DNA of 64,000 nt, from contig JAJVDF010000018.1 of the NCBI GenBank assembly GCA_022410635.1, forward strand, positions 464,250 to 528,249. Direction: 5' to 3'. Positions 34,920 through 45,394 of the stretch are shown here, piece by piece. Made by a program: the position numbers and the translations under genes. Numbering within the stretch: the first letter of the stretch is position 1; every line of letters begins with the position of its first letter. The notes below the pieces were generated by a model. The model ran no database searches. It was not told where the DNA came from and saw only the letters and a program-made list of their open reading frames with translations. This stretch comes from Tretioscincus oriximinensis (lineage: Eukaryota; Chordata; Lepidosauria; Squamata; Gymnophthalmidae).

Positions 34920-37350
34920 ACAAAAACTATTGGTGTAAGCAACATCATCTTCATCTTGACCTTGGATACTATAGAGGTGGAGATGGCACAAGCTAGGTCT
35001 TTTGATCTGAATCAAGCACATGCTGCCTACCCTTCAGTGCGACTGGATAATGCCCATATTACATGTAGGTGGGCACACCAGATCTGCAATCAAAAGGCCT
35101 GGTTCATACCAATTATATTCTCTGGAGACCATTTCTGCTACATTCTATCTACAAAGTCTGTACAAGATACGGAGCAGAAATGGCTAGAAAATGGCCCCAG
35201 CTTGCTGAAAACGGTGGCATTTCCTTCAAGAGTCCCCTCCTATCTCCTCAAATACAAGTGTTNCCATGTCATGCTTCACACCTCTGGAATAATGGAGTGG
35301 ACAGAAAAAGCAAGATCTCTTCGCCATCTTCAACAGGAAGTACGGTTTGGTTGGTTNGTTGGGATTATGCAGAAAGGATGTGTCCAGTAGTTGGCTAATG
35401 GTCTGGAATTGTGCCTGAAAGTGCCTCCTGCTATTGCTACTGCTACCATCATCCTGCCAGCCCAGACACAAATCCAATCACACAGTGACCAAGTGGNATG
35501 CAATGTGGGACACATGAGGCTATCAAAAAAAGAGAGCAGGTATGAGAGAGCCTAGGCACTGAAAATGTGATTTTTGTCTCCCAGTGAATTAGCCAATGTT
35601 GAGTAGCAAGTGTTGAGCTTGCCTCTTTTCTCCCAAGAATGATCCCTGAATGGATCAGGAATACATGGTACAGAAGCACCCTGACTTCCAACTGCATGAT
35701 CCCAATCTGTGGGCATGAGTAAAAGAAAATAGGAAAAAAAATCTTAGCATGTTTCTTACTGGAATGAGGGACACATTGACTAAGGTTGGAAAGTGTAAAT
35801 CAGATTCAATGTCAGCATTTTGGCAGGCTTTTAATGTCCCACTTATTCAAAAGAAGCCAGCTTTCTGTCAAAATATTCTTCCCACTTCCCACATTTGCTC
35901 ATCTTTTCAAGAAAGAATTACTGTTCACTCTTCGCTCACTATACTAAAGAGTCTTCTTTTTCATTTACTTCCATGTTCAAATTCTAAGCTTTTTATGGTT
36001 TGATGTTGGCTTTGTTGTATGTTGGGGAGTTGGCATTCGGGAATCATTTAACAAAATGAATGATGCTGATTAATTTTTCTGACACTCCTTAATGAAGGAG
36101 GCACAAGGATGAAAAACGTAAGAACAGGCATGCCCATCTATGCTGAAGTACTTTGTTTGATACCTGGTATCTATGTCATCTGTAATCAGCCTCAGAGTTG
36201 TGGGTTTTTCAAATTATTTATTTTGGGTCAATGCAGCTTGAATCAAAATCCTACATAATACTTGTATGGACAGATGAGCACTTTCTTTCTTGTAAGTATG
36301 AATATATACACAGTATAAGACGTTCCTTCACCTTGGAGAATATGTAAGGAATTATATCAAAGATATATGAGATTCTTATGCACAAGTAGAAACCAAATGT
36401 AAACATTACAAAACCAAGGAGGAAATAGTGACTGGATTACTGAAGAAGCTTGCTAAGTCTTAACTGGAACCCTCCCCCCCACCCCCCATTTTTTCCTGCA
36501 GTTGTAAAGATCAGGGAGATGTACACAAAATAGATTCCCACAAGAGTTGGGAATGCATTGTACTGGATGGGTACTAACCCTGTTATTTTCACACATGGTG
36601 GGAGGGTAAAAGAGTTCAATCTTTTTGGAATGGAATAGAACAAGATATATAATATTTGTGCCAGAAATATATCTGCTATTTGATTTTAAAATATTAAGTC
36701 AGAATAAATATCAATAACAGCTACTTCCCTTTTTGTCATATGCTACAAATGCAAAAGAGGAAAACAAGGAAGTACTTGGAAAATGTAGGCATCACAAAAT
36801 GGTATAATGTATTGTGGAAGATACTAATAAGTGATTGTATGAAATATTTGGAACAGGATGCAACAGTGAGAATCTGAACATATCATGAAAATAACATATC
36901 CTAAATGGATAGAATGAAAGTTGCTGTACAATCAGGAAAGCATTTGTGTTTGTTATATACTTTTTGGTTGTGATAATTGCTTTTAATATTTTTATTTCAT
37001 TTTTGTCATATTTCTTTGACATTATATTACTGTCCTTAAATGTAATTGTTAATAACAAAGGTGAATTCTGAGTTTTCACATTATATTTATTTAATAAAAA
37101 ATTGGCAAAACAAACTAGGGGGAAAAAGCTGATGAATCCCTGAGTTGAANCGCTTTCTGCTAATAGAAATAGAAAGATCAGCACAGCCTAGGGATGGATT
37201 CTGTTCCATAAACTGCTTTCATAAACTCAAATTGGGACGTAGTTTGAACTAAAGACCATGTAGATCTTGAATAAACTCACCATCAGCATTTGTCACTAGA
37301 GTTTACACTGTAAGTGATGAAACCAACCTGGCATGAGTTTATGGAGTCCA
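34920..37350. other. No recognisable gene
   Basis: The frame at 34899-35390 (163 codons including N) is the longest non-repeat frame in the window. It begins inside the MIR-like copy, lacks any domain I recognise and is mirrored by open frames on the other strand, so I do not call it a gene. A poly-C run lies at about 36473-36487. Confidence 0.4.
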
Positions 37351-37351
37351 A

Positions 37352-37549
37352 AGCCCTGTCCACATAGAGCCTTATCCTGGGTTATACTTTGGAATAGGAG
37401 CCTGCCATCCACATGCTGGTGTAGAGTATGACATGCCCCGAATGGGGAATGCCTTAGTCTATACAGACATGTGGATGGCCAAACGCCATACAGACATGTG
37501 GATGGTCCTGAGATATTACCCAGAATAAAACTCCATGTGGACAGAGCCT
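37352..37549. mobile_element. Inverted-repeat (MITE-like) element
   Basis: The left end GCCCTGTCCACATAGAGCCT matches the reverse complement of the right end (GGCTCTGTCCACATGGAGTT), and the similarity continues for about 34 bp. Inside, ATACAGACATGTGGATGG is present twice in tandem (37461-37505). A partial copy lies at 39138-39240. Confidence 0.7.
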
Positions 37550-37711
37550 AAGAAAGAACCCTGGATACCCAATAGGGTCTTGATGAGATATCCCTTGTTG
37601 TTGACAGGATTCGATCAGGAAAGTAAACCTGAACTTTGCAAGGGTATCAGGTGTTGGCTGTCCCTGATATTTAATGACTGGACGGTGACTTGAGGTAGCT
37701 TGCCCTGGGGT

Positions 37712-38490
37712 CCGTAACACCCGTCGAATAATTCACACGGACGACTCTGCAGGTACAACAGGCGATCCTAGGAGGTCCACGGGTCATGGATTCCTCCAGA
37801 GGGGCCCAAAACTTCAACTTTTATTGACCTCAATATCAGAAGGCATGATTAAAATTATGACGAGGTGAAAGGGGCGGAGGAGACCCAACGTGGGTCAGTG
37901 ATGTCACAGGTGATGCGTTATTCCCCCTCCCAAGTGGGTGCAGCCTGGGTACAGGAAATCTAAATATGGGCAAAGAAGTGTGTGTGGTGTGGCTACTGAA
38001 TGGACCTTAGCTACCATTGTGATCCCCTGTCAATCAAACTAATGACAGGAACAGTGAATCATACCAAGGGCCCAGGACTCTGATGACCCTTGATTGATAG
38101 CAAACAAAGGATAGATAGTAGTATCTATAGAAAGGCAGAAAGAGTAAATAGTGGCTTCCCCTTGGTACAGTGGGGTTAGCTTCAGGCTATGTTGCCAAAG
38201 TGGTTTTCCCAGCAGGGGCCAAGCTAGCCCTAGGGTTAAGGCCAACATTTGACTTCCCTAGCTGATGGGATTAGGTGACCCTATTCAGTAAGGGCATTTA
38301 GACAGGAGCTACCTATTCACAAGTGCCCCTAAAGGAAAGGAAGAAGATTAAGCTGGTTCCTGAGGTTGTGCAGAGGTCAGCTTGACCAAGGAAAATTTTG
38401 CAAGAAATTACCCAGAGGCCTCACTCTGGTATCTAGGTCCAGACAGGTATATTTGATATTAATAATATATATTATTCCTAATATGTGTCC
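37712..38490 (-). mobile_element. Solo-LTR-like element 1
   Basis: Aligns with 47995-48681 at several ordered blocks: AGGAGGTCCACG/AGGAGGCCCACG; TTTTATTGAC then ATCAGAAGGC; CTCCCAAGTGGGTGCAGCCTG/CTCCCAAAGGGTGCAGCCTG; CAGGAAATCTAAATATGG/CAGGAAACTCCAAATATGG. On the minus strand GTCAATAAAAG supplies a polyadenylation signal ahead of the presumed R-U5. No gag or pol is present nearby. The outer limits are uncertain, and the left edge is near GTCCGTAACACCCG. Confidence 0.55.
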
Positions 38491-38529
38491 CCTGGATGGT
38501 TTCCACACAAAGGGGTTGGGCCTCAAAAG

Positions 38530-38673
38530 GAAGTCCATGATCCTTTCGCTGCCTCTGGAATGGAGCAAGAGGCAGTGCTCCTGAAATACCATTTGCAGGG
38601 AATCCTGAACAGGTGTGTATTTTGCCTTCTTCTGTTCTGACTCCCCAGGTGCATCTGGTGGGCCTCTGTGTGA
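38530..38673 (+). mobile_element. CR1/L3-type LINE 3' segment, interrupted
   Basis: TACCATTTGCAGGGAATCCT, GCCTTCTTCTGTTCTGACTC and GGTGCATCTGGTGGGCCTCT follow the usual order of the CR1/L3-type tail, then stop abruptly after TGTGTGA at 38673. The continuation appears at 39244. Confidence 0.7.
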
Positions 38674-39243
38674 CCCTACACGTCGGTTATATGACTCAAT
38701 ATATCATGTATGTTCACCACAAAAATATCTCTTTATATAATACAAAATCTCTTCTATCCATATAACAGTGAGTCTACATCTGTGTATCAAAATAACAATA
38801 AAAAGGTCTTATTCACTGCATCTAGTCGATAAATATGCAATGGATATGTAACTAGTCTTAATCACTCTGTTGCAGATATATGGGCATATCTTCATATGCA
38901 CAGATCACCAGTACGTCAAATTCCAACCAATATGTTGATAGTCCCATGCTGTTCCATAAGTGTTCACATCTTGTATCATAGTCTCCGCATAAAAGTTCAT
39001 ATCTTGTATCATAGTCTCCAAAAACCACAAACGCGTAGTGTTATGGATGTTTTCGTATTTATTCCTCAATGGATTATGTGCAATATACAAAATAGGTGGA
39101 TTTACTGCCTGTTACACTGTGGCTTGCCTGTTAGACTGGCCCTGTCCCCACTNAGCCTTAGTCTGGGTCACATCTTGGGACAGAGCTTGGCCACCCACAT
39201 GCCAGTATAGGCTATGGTGTCTCTAATGCTTGATTCTTGTTTT
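38674..39243. mobile_element. 570-bp insertion of unknown type inside a CR1 tail
   Basis: Flanked by near-identical 14-mers GGGCCTCTGTGTGA (38660-38673) and GGGCCTTTGTGTGA (39244-39257), as a target-site duplication would be. Inside is a 19-bp sequence, ATCTTGTATCATAGTCTCC, present twice (38968-38986 and 39001-39019). Near the right end is a half copy of the inverted-repeat element of 37352. No coding. Confidence 0.5.
39138..39240 (+). mobile_element. Half copy of the 37352 MITE-like element
   Basis: GGCCCTGTCCCCACT, AGCCTTAGTCTGGGTCA and CCACCCACATGCCAGTATAG match the left half of 37352-37465 in order. The right half is missing. Confidence 0.55.
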
Positions 39244-39518
39244 GGGCCTTTGTGTGAGACAGAATGCTGGACTAGATGGGTTCTGGTCCAATCCAATATG
39301 GCTCTCCTTATGTTCTTAACATCAGTGCTTATACAAAACCAATCANATTTGCAGGGCATTGAGAATAGGTAAAGGGTTTGCCTTCTTCTGTTTCACACTG
39401 CCCAGCTGCAATTGGTGAGCCACTGTGTGAGACAGAATGCTGGACTAGATGGGTTCTGGTCCAATCCAATATGGCTCTCCTTATGTTCTTAACATCAGTG
39501 CTTATACAAAACCAATCA
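39244..39518 (+). mobile_element. CR1/L3-type tail with internal 173-bp-period duplication
   Basis: Two tails in a row. A 95-bp segment starting TGTGTGAGACAGAATGCTGG is identical at 39251-39345 and 39424-39518. The copies are joined by an N at 39346 and then by ATTTGCAGGGCATTGAGAAT. The duplicated segment extends beyond the usual CR1 end into ACATCAGTGCTTATACAAAA. Confidence 0.75.
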
Positions 39519-39519
39519 G

Positions 39520-40608
39520 GCAAATCTTTATCCAAGACTGTTAGTATTCCAGAGACAGTAGCAATAAAGTTTAACATCTACTACGATTCACCTCAAACTG
39601 GAATTAGCGTATACAGTATTTAGTCTGTGCTCCATTTGCTTAAAGAAATGTCAACATTATCTCACTGCAAATGTTTGTGGAATAATTATTATATCTTTCA
39701 CTTGATACTGCACAAAAACATATGACAATATGGGTTTAAATTATGAAAGATTGTGAAGATTGTTAGTTTTAAAACTGACAACTTCAAATTGCTGCATGAA
39801 TTGCCAGAAGTAAGTATAATGCAAGAAGCAAGATGACTCCTGCTGGACATAAGCTACCAAGCATCACTTGCCTGGATCAGAGATGGGGAAATAGTGTGGC
39901 AGTTGCCTCTTTAAAGCGGGATCTTGGATTTTATTTTAGTACCTAAGGATTTAGTACTAAGCCAGCATCTTGCTTTGCGGTTCCCTCAGCTGCCTTCCTT
40001 AATATTTCAACAACAGCAGAAGAGATTTTGGGGTATGTTTTATTTTTGATATTATGTTTCTGAAAATACACAAATCACTTTTTAAGAAGTGTTTTTTTTC
40101 TCAAATGCCAACCTCAAAATGGTGTAAAGAAGAATAATTCTTCAACATTTATCNAGTAGCACAGCTTATAGAAATCCTTAGAAAGTTTCTTGATATGGCA
40201 AAATCTAATTTACAGTAAAAACATTTATAACTCGAGTGTTAAATATCTTGCCTACTAGCAAAAGATTCACTCTATAAATAGAAAATATGCAGTATACTAA
40301 ATCTGGGAAAGGGAGTGAGAGAGAGAAAAAGAAAGAGGAAGGAGACAGAAAGAAAGAAAGAAAAGGGAGTGGGGAGAAGGAATGATGGAAGGAACTATTC
40401 TGAACAATAACAAACTGCTGGCTTTCTCTTTCTCTACTTCCTGGCAGAATTCCTGTTCTATGATTTTAAGTTGTGTTTCTGCCTGCTTTTCTGTGCTGGT
40501 TTTTCTCAATGACAAGGGTTTATTGTAAAGTTTGGGGGCCCAGCAACTTTATGAAGCTGGCACCAGCTGCAGCAGCCTAAATGTGAAACAAGTGAAACAG
40601 AACTGTTC
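39520..40608. other. No gene; GA-rich tract at 40306-40380
   Basis: AT-rich DNA plus a purine tract of GAGAGA and GAAA units. The minus-strand frame across the tract (40297-40515) is a low-complexity artefact. Confidence 0.5.
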
Positions 40609-40610
40609 TT

Positions 40611-40729
40611 GGGCTGGTGGTGGGGCCTGCTGGGAAGTGTAGTATGAGCAGCAGGCAGCTTCTTCTGCTCAGCTTGCATGGAGCCTTGGCATGCAAACTA
40701 CAGCTCCCAGCCTGCACCACAGCTAGCCC
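40611..40729. repeat. 33-bp imperfect inverted repeat, GC-rich
   Basis: Arms 40611-40643 and 40697-40729 pair at 25 of 33 positions. The arm core CTGGGAAGTGTAGT / ACTACAGCTCCCAG is typical of foldback repeats common in sauropsids. The loop is about 53 bp. Confidence 0.65.
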
Positions 40730-40893
40730 TTGGTGGCAGAAAGACTTTTTAGCTAGTCTGTGCTCAGACCNGCCCACATGAAGCATTTTTTCTGCTTACA
40801 GGAAAGTGGCTGTGGGACCCATCTATAGCAGGAAGTTGAGAGGGGTGGAGAAAAGGAAGGAGGAGGAAAGGGAAGGTGGGAGAGAGACCTCCT

Positions 40894-41222
40894 TTATGAA
40901 ATCTGCCTGCAATGTCTGGGCTTCTTCAGCCTCAAAAGATGATGTTTGAGAGGTGATCTGATTGAAGTGTATAAAATCATGCATGGGGGGGATAAAATAA
41001 ATAGAGAAAACATGTGTTCTCTATCACACAACACTAGGACCAGGGGGCATTCCTTGAAACTGATAAGAAGAGTGAGGCCAGACAAAGGAAAATATTGTTT
41101 CACCTAGGGGCTCACTGGCCTGTGCAATTTACTACAAGAAGAGGTGGTGGTAGTTAACAGCCTGGATAGCTTTAAGAGAGGATCAGACAAGTTCATGGAC
41201 ACCAAGGGTATAAGCAACTACT
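40894..41222 (+). pseudogene. CR1 reverse transcriptase C-terminal remnant
   Basis: The plus-strand translation reads CLGFFSLK, LRGDLIEVYKIMHGGDKINR, SLSHNTRTRGHSLKLIRR, DKGKYCFT and NSLDSFKRGSDKFMDTKGI, with stop codons between segments. This is the extreme C-terminus of the CR1/L3 polymerase, beyond the catalytic domain. It matches the minus-strand copy at 63189-63545 closely (EVYKIMHG versus GMYKIMHG). It is a dead fragment. Confidence 0.8.
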
Positions 41223-41440
41223 ATGCTGAATGCCTTGATACCGCCTCTAAGATGGAGAAACAGGCAGGATTCCTGGAATACCATTTGCAGGGCATTGAGA
41301 ATAGGTAAAGGGTTTGCCTTCTTCTGTTTCACACTGCCCAGCTGCAATTGGTGAGCCACTGTGTNAGACAGAATGCTTGGCTAGATGGGCTCCAGCCTCA
41401 TTCAGCAGGGCTCCTCTTAGGTTCTTATGAGGTTAGGGAG
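40894..41440 (+). mobile_element. CR1/L3-type LINE 3' fragment
   Basis: Starts in the last part of the reverse transcriptase frame and runs to the 3' terminus (CCTCTTAGGTTCTTATGAGG). The tail block CATTTGCAGGGCATTGAGAA to CACTGTGT (41283-41364) is identical to 39347-39428. There is an N at 41365. Confidence 0.8.
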
Positions 41441-41444
41441 AAGA

Positions 41445-41990
41445 TATACACACACTCAACCCTCCTTCCCTTGCCCTCTTCCTTCCTTCACACATACACA
41501 CACAACTTCCTCTGCCTTCCTCCCTTGCCCCTTCCTTTACATGGGTGGGATGGGAACAAGTGTGGAAGAGGGGATAGAGCTCGTTGAATTACCATAACGC
41601 AATGGGCTAATTCCACTAGTAATAAACAAACTTCATTTTATTAAAAAATAATAAATCTCTGGTGTCTGTTAAATTAATCAGCATCCATGGGTGGTGTGGG
41701 CTTGAAGTATTTAATGAGACTAGCCATATAAAGAACTTCCCTCTGTTTAGGCACTTTAAACGAGAGGAGATCTAAATTGAATGTAACAATAAAGGGAACG
41801 AGGGATGTTGAAAGGGCGTGATGTCCATGGTGTATAAATTGGTGCCATCTGTGTAGAAGGGGCACCTCAAAAATATGCTGAGAATGCTTAGACAAAACGC
41901 GCCATATCTTNGGTGTAATTACAAGGGTGGAAAAATCGAACCCTGGGGAAAAATTCCTGCCAGGATTTCCCTTCTTCTGCCATGTGACCC
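41445..41990. other. No gene; CA/CCT-rich patch then AT-rich DNA
   Basis: At 41446-41545 there is a CA- and CT-rich stretch. The minus-strand frame at 41674-41895 ends with YMASLIKYFKPTPPMDAD, which faintly recalls the start of some DDE transposases, but it stops at once and cannot be supported. Confidence 0.35.
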
Positions 41991-41994
41991 CAAA

Positions 41995-42087
41995 GGCTGG
42001 AAGTCACATGATCCAAAATGGCCACTGGCCAGAAGTCACATAGCAAAAAAGGCAAGGCTGGGAGTCACATGACTTAAAATGGCCACC
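41995..42087 (+). repeat. Minisatellite, about 31-bp unit, 3 copies
   Basis: Three units of the form GGCTGGAAGTCACATGA followed by a CCAAAATGGCCACT block. The middle unit is 29 bp and more diverged. Confidence 0.65.
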
Positions 42088-42376
42088 CCCAGGAAAAGGT
42101 TGGTGGGGCCTAGAGGGAGGGAAAAACTCAGACCTTGGAGTTTAACAAAACCTCTGAAAAACTGTGTACTTGTAGCTGTGTATTTGTGGGATAGCAAAAA
42201 AAATTCATAAGCTCACTGTGGTCATTATGACAACATAGTTGTCATAGCTATCTAAGGATGCATCCACATTGCTGCCTTTTATAGCTTTATGCCTGTATAT
42301 AATGCTATAAAGAGCTTAAGTGTTCATGGCTGAGTTTTACAGAAGCACAAAGGGATTGCTCTTTTCTGGACTGATA

Positions 42377-42530
42377 AGATGACCCCTTTTTTTGGGGGGG
42401 GGGTGAAAACCTGGTTTTGGGGTGCCTCCTGGTTTTTGCTGAGGAAAAAAAAGAAACAATTTTTTTTAAAAAAAAATCTTTTGGGGGGACCCAAAAAACG
42501 GGTTTTCACCCCCCCCAAAAGGGGTCATCT
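42377..42530. repeat. Foldback with homopolymer-rich arms
   Basis: The left arm AGATGACCCC then T7, G10 and TGAAAACCTGGTTTTGGGG pairs with the right arm, which reads in reverse complement AGATGACCCCTTTTGGGG then GTGAAAACCCG. The centre is A/T-rich (T8A9). A separate run of 14 C (42544-42557) follows. No coding. Confidence 0.7.
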
Positions 42531-42559
42531 GGTCAGCCTACTTCCCCCCCCCCCCCCAA

Positions 42560-44440
42560 GGATTCATCTATACACTTTATGAAACCCTGCTGTAAATCCT
42601 ACTTTATGATTGCTGGCCTGCATCCCATCTATCATTGCCTCGGGCTCTCCTTTCCCAGTGGGCATTTTTAAGGGAAAAATGCTTCCTTTTGTAATGTTTA
42701 CTGGGCTGCAGGTGAAGTTTTCAGAAGCTCTCACAGGCAATGTTCGTATCACACATCAAAGTTCTATGACTGGACATAATATGAAAGACGCTGCATTAAA
42801 TTACTACCAGAAAAAGCATATTGTCTTTTGAGTCATCTGAAGTATTCTATTCCATTTCTCTCTTCTGCTGTACCATTGTTCTACTATTGAAAGAACCTCA
42901 GTCATAGAAAGCTCAGATCTCACCAAGTGTTAGGTATAATGATTTTACCCCAACATGCAAAATCTTGCTTGTTAACATTGTGCTTGCTAACACTGAAGCT
43001 AAGTTGTCTCTTTATTGCCTACTCTCCAAATAGTAAGAGGCTCTTCATAATGTCTTTCACTTTTTCCTACTGTGAATAATTTTGTGTTGTCAGCAATATT
43101 ATGAACTAAAAATACAGGCTCCAATGCTGAACCTTGGGTGTGGGTGTGGTTACATGGGACTTGCAGAATGGGGATTGGGCATCCACATTATTTTGCACAA
43201 TATTTTATATTCAATACGACTACTTAATGAAAACACACACAGAACAATACATTCTTGTTAAATCTAACTATGCTGAAATCAAAATATGAATAAATTTAGC
43301 TCAGCATTTTTGTTTTGTTTTGTTCATATTCTTAAATTGAGCCACTATGCTTCTGGGAAACTCAATCTGCCTTTGGTGTAGGAGCCAGCAAAACCACCAA
43401 TACCATATGGAAACAGTCAGATGGAGATTGCTTTGACATGATCTCATCCTGAATATTTCTTCTTGAAGTTTTTTGTCAGCAAGGCAGTTCAACAGCAAAG
43501 AAAGAAAAGGTGTGAGTACAGTACCAATATTATCTTCTTACTGAGGAACTTTTCTATTCCCAGGTGTTCTAAAGGAATATCTAATAGGAACGAACCCAAA
43601 AGAAGAAAACACATTTTTAAATGCATTTTAATTTTGTTCATACACTGAGTTTCAGTATTCCAGGACTATAACATGACCTCTTCTTTTGTTGTTTTGGAAT
43701 ACTCATCCCTTTAAAAAAAATCAATAAACTGAATTTCTCCAAGTAATTTGATCCATATTAACTGTGTATTATTACAAGCTGATTCACAATTATTGGAATG
43801 ACAGGTGAGGGTAACCTTGAGAAATCTGCTTTCCTTCCAATTTTATTTAAAGTACAAACACAACAACATTACACACTGGTGGAAATAAATAATTATAAAT
43901 ATTATAGCTCTTCATGGAGCACTGCCAGGGTGTTGCAAGTAGGTTACGAATTCCTTTTATACAGAAGCAAGCTGGAACAATAAATAAACCTTTGCAAAAC
44001 CGTTTCTTTAAAAAAGCTTTAATGACATCATATTATATGCCATGCAAACAGATGTTTTAATTTATTTATTTTAATCTCTAGAAAAGTTACTATGGCTACA
44101 TCAACACAGCTGCATGGGTCACCCTCCAAATGATCAGGGAGTAAGCTTTTCAAGCACTTCCATCCCATTTGATTCTGAAACCATCCCACCACCTGGCCTC
44201 TGTTGACTGGTGAGAACAGCCCACCAGTAAACTGGGAGAAATATTCTCACTAATAAGATTGGCAGGAAGTGACTTGATAAATTATAGCTGGATCATGCAC
44301 AGGGACCTAAAAATGCAGTGGGTGTCTGGATACAAATCTTATGAAAATTCCGACTCACTTGGTAGCCCTATTGTTTACTTTCTGACCTGATAACTCTGAT
44401 ATCACATTTAGTCCCTGTGAGGTGGCATTTGGTCACAAAC
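42560..44440. other. No recognisable feature
   Basis: AT-rich DNA with chance frames and no repeat motif I can name. Confidence 0.45.
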
Positions 44441-44459
44441 TGATTTTGATTTGAATAAA

Positions 44460-44560
44460 ACCCTAACCCATAACCAGTTTTCTATAAATACCTGACCCTG
44501 ACATTAGTCCCCCAGCATCTGAAGAAGTAGATGTGTCTACGAAAGCTTATGCCATCTACT
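44460..44560 (+). repeat. Repeat 3' motif with hammerhead-like fold
   Basis: The stretch CCAGCATCTGAAGAAG...CGAAAGCTTATGCC belongs to a motif I recognise as recurring in reptile repeats ('catctgaagaagtg...cacgaaagcttatgc'). It can be drawn as GCAT (44515-44518), CTGAAGAA, hairpin GTAGA-TGTG-TCTAC (44527-44540), GAAA, GCTT, ATGC (44549-44552). The parent element's class is not clear from this window. Confidence 0.5.
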
Positions 44561-44564
44561 TTTC

Positions 44565-45284
44565 TCAAGTTGTATTTGTTGTATTTGACATTTGTAAAAA
44601 AACTAGAAATCCCTTAACAAAACAGAATTTGAGTTTACACTTCATTTCCTTGACTCCCATTTCTGTTCTGAGTTGGACAATCTGTATACAGTCCAATTTG
44701 TTCATTGATACACATTTTCATGTGGATTTGCATAAAATAGCAGCAATTATGGTAGTGTACCTACTGTTAGGGCTATCTACTCTGATCCATAACAGTGTTT
44801 TCTTTAGTAACATCTTTAAGATACTAGCTTCATGAACACCAATCTTAAATGTTATAACTTGTACTGTTGAGTTACTTCTGCATGGCATGTATTTGTGGTT
44901 TATATTTCAGTCTCCAAAGGAAGCCTAATGTNTGCCTCTGCCTTTATTGTAGGAATCTGAGGTTCTAACACTCTCAAACACTAGCAATTTTATTTGCTGC
45001 CTTATCAAGTTAAGATTTTTTAAATTCTTCTGATAAGAGGGATAATGACTCTAGAGATGTTTAGANACCTCCATATTATCCTCTGTGGGCATCTCTCAAA
45101 CACTTGTGCTGAGTTCTCTGTGTGCATCAGCAATGGTTTCCATAAGTCCCCCTGCACTGATTGTGCACTCTCAGCTTTTCACAGACTGGCTTATAGTTTA
45201 TTTCTAAACTGGCATTCAGCTTTCCACTAACTAGACATCTGAATCACTACATGCTNTATTGAAATAGAACAAGCACTGTTCTAT
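44565..45284. other. No recognisable feature
   Basis: AT-rich. The 100-codon frame at 44533-44835 overlaps the repeat motif and shows no domain. Confidence 0.45.
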
Positions 45285-45390
45285 TTTTAATTGTTTTACT
45301 TTAATCTGCTTTTTATTATTCTGATCTGCCCTGAGAGCTTTGGGTGTAAAGCAAAATATAAATGTAAGTAAGCAAGCAGATAAATAAAGA
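45285..45390 (+). mobile_element. L2-type LINE 3' tail
   Basis: AATCTGCTTTTTATTATTCT, then CTGATCTGCCCTGAGAGCTT, then a TATAAATG block and a (AAGTAAGC)/(ATAA) tail. This is the order expected at an L2 3' end. Confidence 0.6.
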
Positions 45391-45394
45391 AAAT

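Noticed and set aside
34899..35390. 163-codon open frame as a gene
   Set aside because: It begins inside a MIR-like SINE, contains N-derived unknown residues, shows no domain and overlaps open frames on the other strand.
40297..40515. 72-codon frame across the GA tract
   Set aside because: Its composition is dictated by the purine repeat, so it is not a real protein.
41674..41895. Transposase start (MASLIKYFKP-like) on the minus strand
   Set aside because: The resemblance is to a short, weakly conserved leader. A stop follows within seventeen residues and no catalytic region follows.
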